Source: Butyrivibrio sp. FCS014 | Lineage (GTDB): Bacteria; Bacillota; Clostridia; Lachnospirales; Lachnospiraceae | Assembly (NCBI RefSeq): GCF_000526935.1 | Contig: NZ_JAHA01000019.1 | Location: 620,001-684,000, forward strand | Length of the DNA: 64,000 bases | Direction of reading: 5' to 3' | In this document: one piece after another, positions 35,815-45,828 of the stretch | How positions within the stretch are numbered: the stretch's first letter is position 1 | Layout: every line of letters starts with the position of its first letter | Made by a program: the position numbers and the translations under genes | The notes under the pieces: model-generated | What the model was told of the DNA's origin: nothing | The model's database searches: none | The model's input: the letters and a program-made list of their open reading frames with translations, nothing else

Positions 35815-37749
35815 ATGAAAATCACAGATTTATTAAAGAAGGAAGGCATCGCTCTTAATGTGGGCGCAGCCGACCAGGAGGCAGCCATCGATAAGCTTAT
35901 CGAGCTCCACACCAAGGTTGGCAATCTTTCTGACGCAGGGGAATTCAAGAAAGCAATCCTTGCAAGAGAAGCAAAAGGTTCTACAGCCATCGGAATGGGT
36001 ATCGCCGTTCCTCATGGCAAGTCAGCGGCAGTCGCTAAGGCAGGCGTTACAGCCATGACTATTCCGTCAGGTATCGACTACAAGTCTCTTGACGGCAATC
36101 CCAGCAACCTCTTTTTCATGATCGCTGCACCTGATACTGCAGCCGACACACACCTTGAGGTGCTCTCAAAACTTATGACACTTCTCATGGACCAGAACTT
36201 CGCCAAGAAGCTGGTTGATGCAAAGACTCCTGATGAGTTCCTTGGCATCATCGATGAGAAGGAAGCTGAGAAGGACAAGGAAGAAGCTGCCAAGAAAGCT
36301 GCTTCTGCTGCTCCTGCTCCCGCACCGGCAACCGTTAAAAAGCTTGTTGGTGTTACAGCCTGCCCTACCGGCATCGCTCACACCTTCATGGCAGCAGAGG
36401 CTCTTGAGCTCAAGGCAAAAGAGCTTGGCTATGAGATCAAGGTTGAGAAGGACGGTTCAGGCGGAGCCAAGGACGTTCTTACTTCAGCAGAGATTGCCGC
36501 AGCGGATGCAGTTATCGTAGCCTGCGACAAGAATATTGAAATGGGAAGATTTGATGGCAAGAAGGTCATCATCACTTCCACAAAGGAAGCTATCCATGCT
36601 CCCGAGGGCCTTATTAACAAGGCAGTTTCCGGAGAAGTTAACGTTTATCATCACACCGGTGCTGTTGCAAAGGCAGATGACTCCTCCAAGGAGAGCGCAG
36701 GAAGAAAAGCTTACAAACACCTTATGAACGGCGTATCACATATGCTGCCTTTCGTTATCGGTGGTGGTATACTTATAGCAATAGCATTCCTTTTAGATGA
36801 TTACTCAATCGATCCCAGCAACTTCGGTTCAAACACCCCCGTTGCTGCATGGTTTAAGTCAATCGGCGGCGCCGCATTCGGCTTCATGCTTCCGATCCTT
36901 GCAGGTTTCATCGCCCAGAGTATTGCTGACCGTCCCGGTCTTGCAGTAGGTTTCGTAGGTGGTTACCTTGCTTCAACAGGTGCAACATTTGCAGCACCCG
37001 GCGGAGATGTTCCTTCCGCATTCCTTGGAGCTCTTGTTGCAGGTTTCGTAGGTGGTTACATCGTACTTGGTCTTCGTAAGGTATGTGAGGTTCTTCCTCC
37101 CGCCCTTGAAGGAATCAAGCCCGTACTCATCTACCCTCTCATCGGAACACTTCTGATCGGCCTTGTAATGTGCCTCATCAACCCTGTTGTTGGCGCACTT
37201 AATGCATGGATCTCAGGCGTTCTCACAGGAATGTCCAGCGGATCTATTATCGCTCTTGGTGCACTCCTTGGCGCTATGATGGCAACAGATATGGGTGGTC
37301 CTCTTAACAAGGCAGCTTACGCCTTCGGCCTTGCAAGCCTTGCAAACCAGAACGAGACAGGTTACATGATCATGGCAGCCATCATGGTAGGCGGAATGGT
37401 TCCTCCCATTGCCATTGCTCTTGCAACCATCATCTTCAAAAAGAAATTCACTGCAGCTGAGAGAAAGTCCGGCCCTGTTAACTTCATCATGGGTCTGTCC
37501 TTCATCACAGAGGGTGCTATCCCCTATGCCGCAGCTGATCCTCTTCACGTAATTCCTTCACTCCTTGTGGGTTCAGGAGTTGCCGGAGCTCTTTCAATGG
37601 CCTTCAAGTGTACACTTATGGCTCCTCACGGCGGAATCTTCGTATTCCCTGTAGTAGGAAACGTAGCTATGTATCTTGTAGCTCTTCTTATCGGCTCCGT
37701 TGTAGGATGCGCACTGCTTGGAATTCTCAAGAAAGATGCTCAGGAATAA
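35815..37749 (+). CDS. fruA: Fructose PTS transporter EIIABC
   Basis: 644 residues in the order EIIA-EIIB-EIIC. EIIA has AVPHGKS with His67; an Ala/Pro linker (about 160-175) leads to EIIB with TACPTGIAHTF and Cys183; EIIC starts about 305 with some nine membrane helices. It imports fructose as fructose 1-phosphate, drawing phosphate from HPr and EI encoded just downstream. AAAAGGAGGGTCT precedes the ATG. Confidence 0.95.
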   Translation: MKITDLLKKEGIALNVGAADQEAAIDKLIELHTKVGNLSDAGEFKKAILAREAKGSTAIGMGIAVPHGKSAAVAKAGVTAMTIPSGIDYKSLDGNPSNLFFMIAAPDTAADTHLEVLSKLMTLLMDQNFAKKLVDAKTPDEFLGIIDEKEAEKDKEEAAKKAASAAPAPAPATVKKLVGVTACPTGIAHTFMAAEALELKAKELGYEIKVEKDGSGGAKDVLTSAEIAAADAVIVACDKNIEMGRFDGKKVIITSTKEAIHAPEGLINKAVSGEVNVYHHTGAVAKADDSSKESAGRKAYKHLMNGVSHMLPFVIGGGILIAIAFLLDDYSIDPSNFGSNTPVAAWFKSIGGAAFGFMLPILAGFIAQSIADRPGLAVGFVGGYLASTGATFAAPGGDVPSAFLGALVAGFVGGYIVLGLRKVCEVLPPALEGIKPVLIYPLIGTLLIGLVMCLINPVVGALNAWISGVLTGMSSGSIIALGALLGAMMATDMGGPLNKAAYAFGLASLANQNETGYMIMAAIMVGGMVPPIAIALATIIFKKKFTAAERKSGPVNFIMGLSFITEGAIPYAAADPLHVIPSLLVGSGVAGALSMAFKCTLMAPHGGIFVFPVVGNVAMYLVALLIGSVVGCALLGILKKDAQE

Positions 37750-37785
37750 AAAAATTTCATTATTTTATTCCTGCGTAGGATGGCA

Positions 37786-37843
37786 CGGATTATCGCTGCT
37801 TCGCTGCGATAATCCGGCCCGGTAAACGTCGAAGACGTTTACC
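37786..37843. repeat. Two adjacent perfect hairpins between fruA and ptsH
   Basis: Stem one pairs 37786-37796 with 37806-37816 (11 bp). Stem two pairs 37821-37830 with 37834-37843 (10 bp, 3-nt loop). Neither is followed by a T run, so they are not ordinary terminators. They may mark an RNA processing site or block decay so that ptsH-ptsI message differs from fruA. Confidence 0.7.
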
Positions 37844-37885
37844 CATATAACATTATGTCCACATTTACAGAAAGGAAACAAAATT

Positions 37886-38149
37886 ATGGTATCACAGAAA
37901 ATCACAGTGACTAACGAACAGGGAATGCACATGCGTCCCGCCAGCGTATTCAGCCAGGCTATGACCCCCTTCGCATCAGACGTTAAGATCGTTTTCAATG
38001 GCAACACTTTCGATGCCAAGAGCGTAATGATGCTCATGAGCGCATGCATCAAGTGCGGTGCAGAGATTGAGGTTCAGTGCGACGGCGCTGATGAAGCTGA
38101 TGCTCTGAAGAAGGCTATCGAACTCATTGAAAGCGGACTTGGAGACTGA
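37886..38149 (+). CDS. ptsH: Phosphocarrier protein HPr
   Basis: 87 residues. GMHMRPAS holds His15, phosphorylated by EI; AKSVM holds Ser46, the HPr kinase site used in Firmicutes for catabolite repression. AGAAAGGAAACAAAATT precedes the ATG. 136 nt after fruA and 95 nt before ptsI; the latter gap has a CTATCG/CGATAG inverted repeat (38160-38210). Confidence 0.96.
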   Translation: MVSQKITVTNEQGMHMRPASVFSQAMTPFASDVKIVFNGNTFDAKSVMMLMSACIKCGAEIEVQCDGADEADALKKAIELIESGLGD

Positions 38150-38244
38150 TTTCGAAATCCTATCGTGTTTAAGTAAGCATGGTCGTTCCGGTTAGGGTTA
38201 TGGCCGATAGCAGAACTTCATTATGAATCTGGGAGGATTACAAG

Positions 38245-39951
38245 ATGTACAACGGAATTGCCGCTTCACGCGGAATCGGAATCGGCAGCATCTGTGTTAT
38301 CACTGAGCATGAACTCAAGTATGATGCTGTCAAAGTAGAAGACACAGAAAGTGAAAAAGCCCGCTTCGACAGTGCTCTTGATCAGTTCAAAAAAGAGACC
38401 TCGGAAATGGCCGAGGACATCAGAAAGCGCATCGGACCCAAAGAAGCTGAGATCCTTGAAGGACATCTTGTAATGATGTCAGATCCCACCATGTCCGGTG
38501 AAATGAGCAAGATGATCGCTGCAGGCCAGTGCGCTGAGTCAGCAGTAGAGGCTGTTTGCGATATGTTTATCGGAATGTTTTCAAAGATGGACGATGACCT
38601 GATGCGTCAGAGGGCTTCGGATATCAGCGATATCAAGGTAAGCCTTCTGAAGATCCTTCTCGGAATTCAGGACATTGACATCAGCAAGGTGGCTCCCGGA
38701 ACTGTTCTGGTTGCAAGGGATCTCACTCCTTCCATGACATCTCAGATCGTCAAGGAAAACGTGGTGGGTATCATAACAGAAGTCGGCGGCAAAACTTCCC
38801 ACTCTGCCATCCTGGCAAGAGCCCTGGAAATTCCTGCCGTACTCTCCGTTCCCGACATCACTGCCCTTGTAAAGGACAAGGACACCGCCATTGTTGACGG
38901 CACAGAAGGTAACGTATACATCAATCCCGAGGGAGACATCCTCTCCCAGTACATCATAAAGCGCGAGGAATACATCAAGAAACAGGCCGAGCTCAAGGGA
39001 TTCTTTGGAAAAGAAACAGCTACATCCGATGGTATTAAGCTTGAGCTTTTCTGCAACATCGGCACTCCCAAGGATGCCAAGAAGGCTGTTGAATGTGACG
39101 GTGAGGGTGTAGGTCTTTTCCGTTCCGAGTTCCTGTTCATGGACAACACCAGGATGCCCACTGAGGACGAGCAGTTTAATGCCTACAAGGAGGCTGCGCA
39201 GACCCTGGGCGGCAAACCTGTGATCATAAGAACTCTCGATGTCGGAGGAGACAAGGATATCCCTTATCTCAACATCAAGAAGGAGGAAAATCCCTTCCTT
39301 GGATACAGAGCCGTAAGATACTGCCTGGGTAACAAAGACAGCTACATGATACAGCTCCGTGCCATTGTAAGAGCCAGTGCCTTCGGCAAGGTTAAGATCA
39401 TGGTTCCTCTCGTAACCTGTGTGGAAGAGATCCGTGCGGTCAAAGAGATGGTGGCAGAGATCAAGAAGGACTTCGATGCTAACGGCATCGCCTACGACAA
39501 GGATATTGAAGTAGGCTGCATGATAGAGACGCCTTCCGCTTCTCTCATAGCCGATCTTCTGGCAAAAGAGGCAGACTTCTTCTCCATCGGAACCAACGAC
39601 CTTACACAGTACACCATGAGTGTAGACAGAGGAAACGCGGACGTAGCTTACCTCTATTCCACTTTCCAGCCCTCGGTTCTTCGCTCTATCAAGCACATCA
39701 TTGAGTGCGGAGTAAATGCCGGGATCCCTGTTGGAATGTGCGGAGAAGCCGCTGCAGATCCACTGATGATACCGCTTCTTATATCCTTCGGACTGACGGA
39801 ATTCTCCGTAAATCCGGTACTGGTGCTCACCGCAAGGTGCATCATTTCCAAGTGGAGCAAAGCTGAGGCTGATGAGATCACTGCCAAGGCTCTTGCCCTT
39901 GAGACCGAAGGAGAGATCGTTAAGCTCCTTAAGGAAGCTGCAAAAGAATAA
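38245..39951 (+). CDS. ptsI: PTS enzyme I (phosphoenolpyruvate-protein phosphotransferase)
   Basis: Takes phosphate from PEP and gives it to HPr. 568 residues, normal length. GGKTSHSAILAR carries the phospho-His at 186; the C-terminal PEP-binding part has FRSEFLFM, and GTNDLTQYTMSVDR and VGMCGEAAAD near the end. GGGAGGATTACAAG precedes the ATG. Confidence 0.97.
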   Translation: MYNGIAASRGIGIGSICVITEHELKYDAVKVEDTESEKARFDSALDQFKKETSEMAEDIRKRIGPKEAEILEGHLVMMSDPTMSGEMSKMIAAGQCAESAVEAVCDMFIGMFSKMDDDLMRQRASDISDIKVSLLKILLGIQDIDISKVAPGTVLVARDLTPSMTSQIVKENVVGIITEVGGKTSHSAILARALEIPAVLSVPDITALVKDKDTAIVDGTEGNVYINPEGDILSQYIIKREEYIKKQAELKGFFGKETATSDGIKLELFCNIGTPKDAKKAVECDGEGVGLFRSEFLFMDNTRMPTEDEQFNAYKEAAQTLGGKPVIIRTLDVGGDKDIPYLNIKKEENPFLGYRAVRYCLGNKDSYMIQLRAIVRASAFGKVKIMVPLVTCVEEIRAVKEMVAEIKKDFDANGIAYDKDIEVGCMIETPSASLIADLLAKEADFFSIGTNDLTQYTMSVDRGNADVAYLYSTFQPSVLRSIKHIIECGVNAGIPVGMCGEAAADPLMIPLLISFGLTEFSVNPVLVLTARCIISKWSKAEADEITAKALALETEGEIVKLLKEAAKE

Positions 39952-39957
39952 TTCTTT

Positions 39958-40003
39958 AAAAAAAGGACCCCGGTGCTGTAAAATGAGCACCGGGGTCCTT
40001 TAT
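39958..40003. terminator. Bidirectional terminator between ptsI and the MCP gene
   Basis: A 13-bp GC-rich stem pairs 39965-39977 with 39986-39998. On the minus strand it is followed by seven T, on the plus strand by TTTAT. It lies between two convergent genes and can serve both. Confidence 0.92.
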
Positions 40004-40024
40004 AATTCATAAACACAGGTCTGA

Positions 40025-41665
40025 TTATTTAAAGAATTCTATTTCTTTGTTAAGCTGCTCCGCTATCTTCCTGAGGTCATCTGCCGAACCTGCAAGAGTT
40101 GTAACGGTCTGTGCAAGCTCCTGCATGTGAGCCCCTGTCTCTTCTGAAGAAGCTGCATTCTCCTGAGAGATTGCTGACAGTGCACCCATGATATCAACTA
40201 CGGCATCCTTGGAAGTAGCACACTGCACTGCTCCGTTGCTGATGGTCTTAACACCGCCTACAGTGGAATCTATATCGCCAAGCATTCCGTTAATGGCATC
40301 AATAGTCTCTCCAAGAGCTGTCTGCTGATCAATGTTACCCTGCTTTACATCTTCCGCTGCAACAACGGCAGCATTTGCTTCTTCAAGAAGTACCTCCATC
40401 TCCCTCTTGATCTCATCAGCCATCTGCCTGGAATTATCAGCCAGCTGCCCAATCTCACCGGCAACTACCGCAAAGCCCTTTCCGGCTTCACCGGCTCTTG
40501 CCGCCTCTATGGAGGCATTCAGCGAAAGAAGGTTTGTCTGGGTTGCAATGGATGTGATTCCTTCAACCTTGGATGAAATGTTATTAACAGCTTCCTGAGT
40601 CTTCTGAATGGTACTGGTGATCTCTTCTATCTTTGCTGTCATCTCAGCAGAAGAATTCTGCAGTGACTCCAAAGACTGACTTGAAACCTGAGATGCCTCT
40701 TTCATCTTGTCTGCCAGACCACCAAGATCATCCGATGACTCCTGAACGCTCACAACAGCATCACCAATCTTTCCTACATTCATGGCTGCATCCTGGATCT
40801 CATTTGCCTGCTGGGAAGCACCTGAAGCTATTTCCTGAACAGCAGTTGAAACATCATCGGCTGTGCGTGATAACTGGCCGGCCATATCAGCCACTTCATC
40901 CGAAGAATTTTTTACTCCGGCTGCAGATTGTCTGATACCATTTACTATTCCTTCCAGCTTATCTATCAGAGCGTTTGTATTATGTAACGCTTCACCTATC
41001 TCATCTTTTCTTCCAAAGGTATCTTCTGTCTTTACAAATTCACCGTTTGACAGATGTTCTATACCATTATTTATTGCCACAATGGTTCCGGCCATACTCC
41101 TGGAACCTACAATGCCGACAAATATGCAGAATGCAAAAAGTACAAGGCCCACCACGATCATGATCACCAAAGACCTGGTGATCTTCGCCTCAACGGAGGT
41201 TCTGGGAACACCGGCAAAGGCCATGGCCACAACTTTTCCGGAATCATTCTTAACAGGCACATAGGCCACGAAATAGTTTGTTCCTGCGACAGGAGTCTTC
41301 TTGGATGAATAGTTCTGTCCTCCGTTTATAACTGCCGCAACAACAGAATCTGCCGCCTTTGTTCCTATAACGGAGCTTCCCAGAGAAGAATTTTTTCTTG
41401 TATCTCCTTCAAACCAGGTAAAGTCATAGCCGGTGCCATGCTTAAGCAGATTTTCCGTCTCATTATCTCCGGCTTCCCTGTCGGTAAGGTGGATAGCTAT
41501 ATCCTTATATGTGTATGCAGCGGCCTGAAGACCTTTTAGAGCCTCATCCTCCATACCGGTTCTGACAAATCTGGTGCCAAGTATAAGCATGGTCACAGTC
41601 AGACCAACAGAAGGAATAATAGTAAAGAGCAGAATACTTAATCTTACAGACCGTTTTTTCTTCAT
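40025..41665 (-). CDS. Methyl-accepting chemotaxis protein with Cache-type sensor
   Basis: 546 residues from [13 protein letters not shown]. One membrane helix (about 6-30), an extracellular single-Cache-like domain (about 35-165, with [14 protein letters not shown] and [10 protein letters not shown]), a second helix (about 170-192), HAMP, then the coiled-coil signalling region with hairpin tip [24 protein letters not shown]. The tip marks a true chemoreceptor. The start at 41665 follows AGGAGGCGCTTT. A sigma-28-type promoter lies upstream. Ligand unknown. Confidence 0.92.
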   Translation of the reverse strand: MKKKRSVRLSILLFTIIPSVGLTVTMLILGTRFVRTGMEDEALKGLQAAAYTYKDIAIHLTDREAGDNETENLLKHGTGYDFTWFEGDTRKNSSLGSSVIGTKAADSVVAAVINGGQNYSSKKTPVAGTNYFVAYVPVKNDSGKVVAMAFAGVPRTSVEAKITRSLVIMIVVGLVLFAFCIFVGIVGSRSMAGTIVAINNGIEHLSNGEFVKTEDTFGRKDEIGEALHNTNALIDKLEGIVNGIRQSAAGVKNSSDEVADMAGQLSRTADDVSTAVQEIASGASQQANEIQDAAMNVGKIGDAVVSVQESSDDLGGLADKMKEASQVSSQSLESLQNSSAEMTAKIEEITSTIQKTQEAVNNISSKVEGITSIATQTNLLSLNASIEAARAGEAGKGFAVVAGEIGQLADNSRQMADEIKREMEVLLEEANAAVVAAEDVKQGNIDQQTALGETIDAINGMLGDIDSTVGGVKTISNGAVQCATSKDAVVDIMGALSAISQENAASSEETGAHMQELAQTVTTLAGSADDLRKIAEQLNKEIEFFK

Positions 41666-41703
41666 AAAGCGCCTCCTAATATAATCACTACTACCACATT
41701 GAT

Positions 41704-41730
41704 ATATCGTCATGATGCGTAAAATTATTA
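41704..41730 (-). promoter_or_regulatory. SigD/sigma-28-type flagellar promoter for the MCP gene
   Basis: On the minus strand TAAT (complement of 41727-41730), a 15-nt spacer and GACGATAT (complement of 41704-41711) match the SigD consensus TAAA-N15-GCCGATAT at 10 of 12 bases. It ends 38 nt from the MCP start. Confidence 0.7.
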
Positions 41731-41826
41731 ACGTTTATTCGTCTTGTTTTATTTTACTACTGTTTTTTAATCATTCAATATCCTGCACACTCACTTCCGC
41801 TCACATTCATATTGTGTTCCCCGAAT

Positions 41827-41858
41827 CAAAGAAGGCCGGAGCGTATGCCGCTCCGGCC
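41827..41858 (-). terminator. Terminator after gdhA
   Basis: A 10-bp GC-rich stem pairs 41834-41843 with 41849-41858; the minus strand continues TTCTTTGATT. Confidence 0.85.
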
Positions 41859-41890
41859 CTAAATTATTACGTTATTTTTTAGCTAAATTA

Positions 41891-43316
<1,426 letters not shown>

Positions 43317-43336
43317 GAGTTTTTTGCATGAATATA

Positions 43337-43366
43337 CAAAAAAGGAAGCTCACTGCGGGAGCTTCC
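43337..43366 (-). terminator. Terminator after the SleB-type hydrolase gene
   Basis: An 8-bp stem pairs 43344-43351 with 43359-43366; six or more T follow on the minus strand. Confidence 0.88.
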
Positions 43367-43409
43367 CTTGTAATCTAAAAAACTCTTCCTTGCTGCTTAT
43401 TACAGGCTC

Positions 43410-44819
43410 TTACCCGCCGTTCTCTCCGGATCCTTCACCGGAATTTCCCTCTGAGTTCTCAGAACCGTTATCTTCACCGCCTTGCTCCTGCTGTGATCCT
43501 CCGTCTTCGCCTGCCGGCTCCGGCTCAGGTTGCGGCTCGGGCTGAGGTTCGGGCTCAGGTTTTGGTATCGTGATCCATCTGTAAAAGAATGCATGGTTGC
43601 CGATCATGGTGTATTCGGCGATCCCATAGTAGTCGGCCCAGTATTTGGTCATGAAAAAGAGATAGTCACCTACACGGGCACCGTCCAGGACCTCCTGTGC
43701 CGCCCTCATGCAGGTGGAATTTGGACCGTTGTTTATAATAAGCTCAACCTTCCCGGATCTGTAGGAAGCAAACTGCATATTCTGGGTAATGACCGCTATA
43801 ACCGTATTGGGGAATGCAGAGCTCTTTACTCTGTTCATGATAACAGAGCCTACCGCAAGTTTGCCGGTATAGGATTCTCCGCCGGCCTCCGCCTGAATGG
43901 TGGCTGCAAGCCATGCAAGCTCCGTGTCGCTGGCGCTGTAGGAACCCGAAGTATCCTCTCTTGTAAGGGCAAGTCTCTCTGCTATCTGTTTAGCCAGTTC
44001 CGCCTGTGCCGCAGCTACCTGAGATTCCAGTGCCTTCATCTTCTGATCAAGATTTGCCAGCTGATTCTCATAGTCAGCCAGCTTGTTCTTCTCGTTTGAC
44101 AGAGAACTGTTGGTGGAATTTAACTGACTCTTGACTGTATCCGTAAGGGAAGAGAGCTCATCATGCTTCTCATCGAGCTGGTCCTGATATGCATCAAGTT
44201 CCGCTTCCTTTTCTTCCACCTCGGCCTTCTTGAGCTTAATGCTGCTCTGAAGATCCTTGTATTCGGATATCTTCTTCCGGTCATACCGGATTATGGCATC
44301 CAGATACTCAAACTTGGTGAGAAAGTCGGAAAGAGACCCTGATTCCAGCAGAATCCTGGCAAGTCCCGATGTTCCTCCGCTCTCATAGGTTGACTGAAGA
44401 CGCTTTTTGAGCAGTTCGTATCTGTCGCGCTCCATTTCCTCGGCTTCCTGAAGTTGACCGTTAAGATCCACTATCTGAGCGGATACTTCGGCCATCTTGT
44501 CCTCAGCATCGGAAATCTCCTTATTGAGGGAGTCCAGTTTGTTGGAATAGCCCTTGATGGTGCTCTGGAGGCTGCTGCTCTGATTTTGCAGGTTGTTTAC
44601 GTTACTCTGCGTCTGTTCCCTCTGCCCCTGGAGCGCTGTTATCGCGTCCCTGGTCTCCCTGGTCTGCTTCTCCAGATTGGAGATTGTCTCCTGAGTCTGG
44701 GCTTCCTGCTGCTGCATTTCCTGGATCGTCTGCTCCAGCCGCCCCGCCTGGCTGGGAAATGACATCTGCCCCAGCATCAGGGACAGAATTATTATTCCCA
44801 TCAGAATTCTTTTCTTCAT
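43410..44819 (-). CDS. Secreted cell-wall hydrolase, coiled coil plus SleB-type domain
   Basis: 469 residues. Signal peptide (MKKRILMGIIILSLMLG, cleavage near SQA), a long coiled coil (about 27-290) like that of PcsB/CwlO-type hydrolases, then a SleB (Hydrolase_2) domain (about 303-425) with LAATIQAEAGGES (catalytic Glu) and VIMNRVKS. A Pro-Glu-Gln repeat (PEPEPQPEPQPEPEP) and an acidic Gly/Ser/Asn tail close it. The coiled coil may hold the enzyme at an FtsEX-like partner. GAGAGGAAGCGT precedes the ATG. Its first 218 nt overlap the 3' end of the oxidoreductase gene. Confidence 0.88.
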   Translation of the reverse strand: MKKRILMGIIILSLMLGQMSFPSQAGRLEQTIQEMQQQEAQTQETISNLEKQTRETRDAITALQGQREQTQSNVNNLQNQSSSLQSTIKGYSNKLDSLNKEISDAEDKMAEVSAQIVDLNGQLQEAEEMERDRYELLKKRLQSTYESGGTSGLARILLESGSLSDFLTKFEYLDAIIRYDRKKISEYKDLQSSIKLKKAEVEEKEAELDAYQDQLDEKHDELSSLTDTVKSQLNSTNSSLSNEKNKLADYENQLANLDQKMKALESQVAAAQAELAKQIAERLALTREDTSGSYSASDTELAWLAATIQAEAGGESYTGKLAVGSVIMNRVKSSAFPNTVIAVITQNMQFASYRSGKVELIINNGPNSTCMRAAQEVLDGARVGDYLFFMTKYWADYYGIAEYTMIGNHAFFYRWITIPKPEPEPQPEPQPEPEPAGEDGGSQQEQGGEDNGSENSEGNSGEGSGENGG

Positions 44820-45804
44820 ACGCTTCCTCTCCCGGGAATCTTATGTTGTTGCTCCTTCTGATGAAGTCCATCATATTCATGATCTTAAGAGACTCGGAAT
44901 GAGGCATCTCCGGACACTCAAGCCATTTCTCCTTGATAGCCCTTATGCACGCCTCTATCTCATACTCATAACCTGAGATCTGCTTGGGTCTGTTATATTC
45001 GGCGATCTTCTTGTACTCGCTGTTATAGACTGTAATGCTCTCAGGGTTATTGATGTTCTCAACAACGATAAAGCCCTTCGGGCCATAGATAATGCCTTTC
45101 CTGTCGCTGCTGGCAAGAGCTGTAGCGTTCAGTACGGCCATTTTTCCGTTTCTATATCTAAGGGTAATGCTGTCCTGCATATCCATTCCAAGGTCATTAT
45201 AGGTACAAATGGACGCTATATCAGCCACATCGTTGCCAAATACCATGGAGGCAAAATTGAGGACGTAGACACCAAGATCAAGCAAAGCGCCGCCGCCAAG
45301 GGCAGGCTGATTGATCCTGTCTTTATAGACTATATTGTAGCCCAGGTTTGCAGTGAGCATAGTGGGCTCTCCGATAACATTACTGGAAATGACCTCTGTT
45401 AACTTGGTCCTGAGGGGCATATACCTTGTCCAGATAGCTTCGGTCAAAAGAAGATTCTTTTCCTCGGCATATTTGAAAATGTCCGCAGCCTGTTTCTCAT
45501 TGAGCATGAAAGCCTTCTCGCAGATGACGTTCTTGCCTGCGGAAAGAGCCAGCTTGCAGTTCTCAAAATGCTCCGAGTGGGGAGTAGCAACATATATAAG
45601 ATCCACTTTGGGATCAGACACCAGCTCCGCGTAGGAGCCGTATGCCTTTTTAACGCCAAATCTTTTGGCAAAGTCATCGGCTTTCTCCTGACTTCTTGAT
45701 CCAACGGCGTAGCAGGTAACACCTCTCATCCCCTTTAACGTGTCAGCCATAACCTCGGCAATCTTGCCTGCACCCATGATACCAACTCTAAAGCTTCCGA
45801 ACAT
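44602..45804 (-). CDS. Gfo/Idh/MocA-family oxidoreductase with out-of-frame C-terminal tail
   Basis: 400 residues. Rossmann start VGIMGAGKIAEVMADTL, then VATPHSEHFENCKLAL and the EKAF motif (catalytic Lys), as in NAD(P)-dependent sugar oxidoreductases. The family fold ends near residue 326 (MNMMDFIRRSNNIRF). The last ~75 residues are low-complexity Gly/Asp/Ala text produced by reading into the SleB gene in another frame, so a stop codon has probably been lost or a base miscalled. GGAGGTAACATC precedes the ATG. Substrate unknown. Confidence 0.85.
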   Translation of the reverse strand: MFGSFRVGIMGAGKIAEVMADTLKGMRGVTCYAVGSRSQEKADDFAKRFGVKKAYGSYAELVSDPKVDLIYVATPHSEHFENCKLALSAGKNVICEKAFMLNEKQAADIFKYAEEKNLLLTEAIWTRYMPLRTKLTEVISSNVIGEPTMLTANLGYNIVYKDRINQPALGGGALLDLGVYVLNFASMVFGNDVADIASICTYNDLGMDMQDSITLRYRNGKMAVLNATALASSDRKGIIYGPKGFIVVENINNPESITVYNSEYKKIAEYNRPKQISGYEYEIEACIRAIKEKWLECPEMPHSESLKIMNMMDFIRRSNNIRFPGEEAYEEKNSDGNNNSVPDAGADVISQPGGAAGADDPGNAAAGSPDSGDNLQSGEADQGDQGRDNSAPGAEGTDAE

Positions 45805-45828
45805 TGATGTTACCTCCGTTTTGTAAGA

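Noticed and set aside
38160..38210. CTATCG/CGATAG inverted repeat between ptsH and ptsI as a riboswitch
   Set aside because: Only six base pairs around a 39-nt loop; no known riboswitch core is visible.
38581..39990. Minus-strand frame of 469 codons opposite ptsI
   Set aside because: It is the antisense shadow of a highly biased, certain ptsI gene; no domain, ribosome site or operon context.
34000..40003. Fructose PTS region as a horizontally acquired island
   Set aside because: No mobile genes, tRNA ends or direct repeats flank it, and codon use matches neighbouring core genes.
43510..43560. Short repeated units at the 3' end of the SleB gene
   Set aside because: They encode the Pro-Glu-Gln tail in frame; units are 6 bp, with no spacers, so not a CRISPR array.
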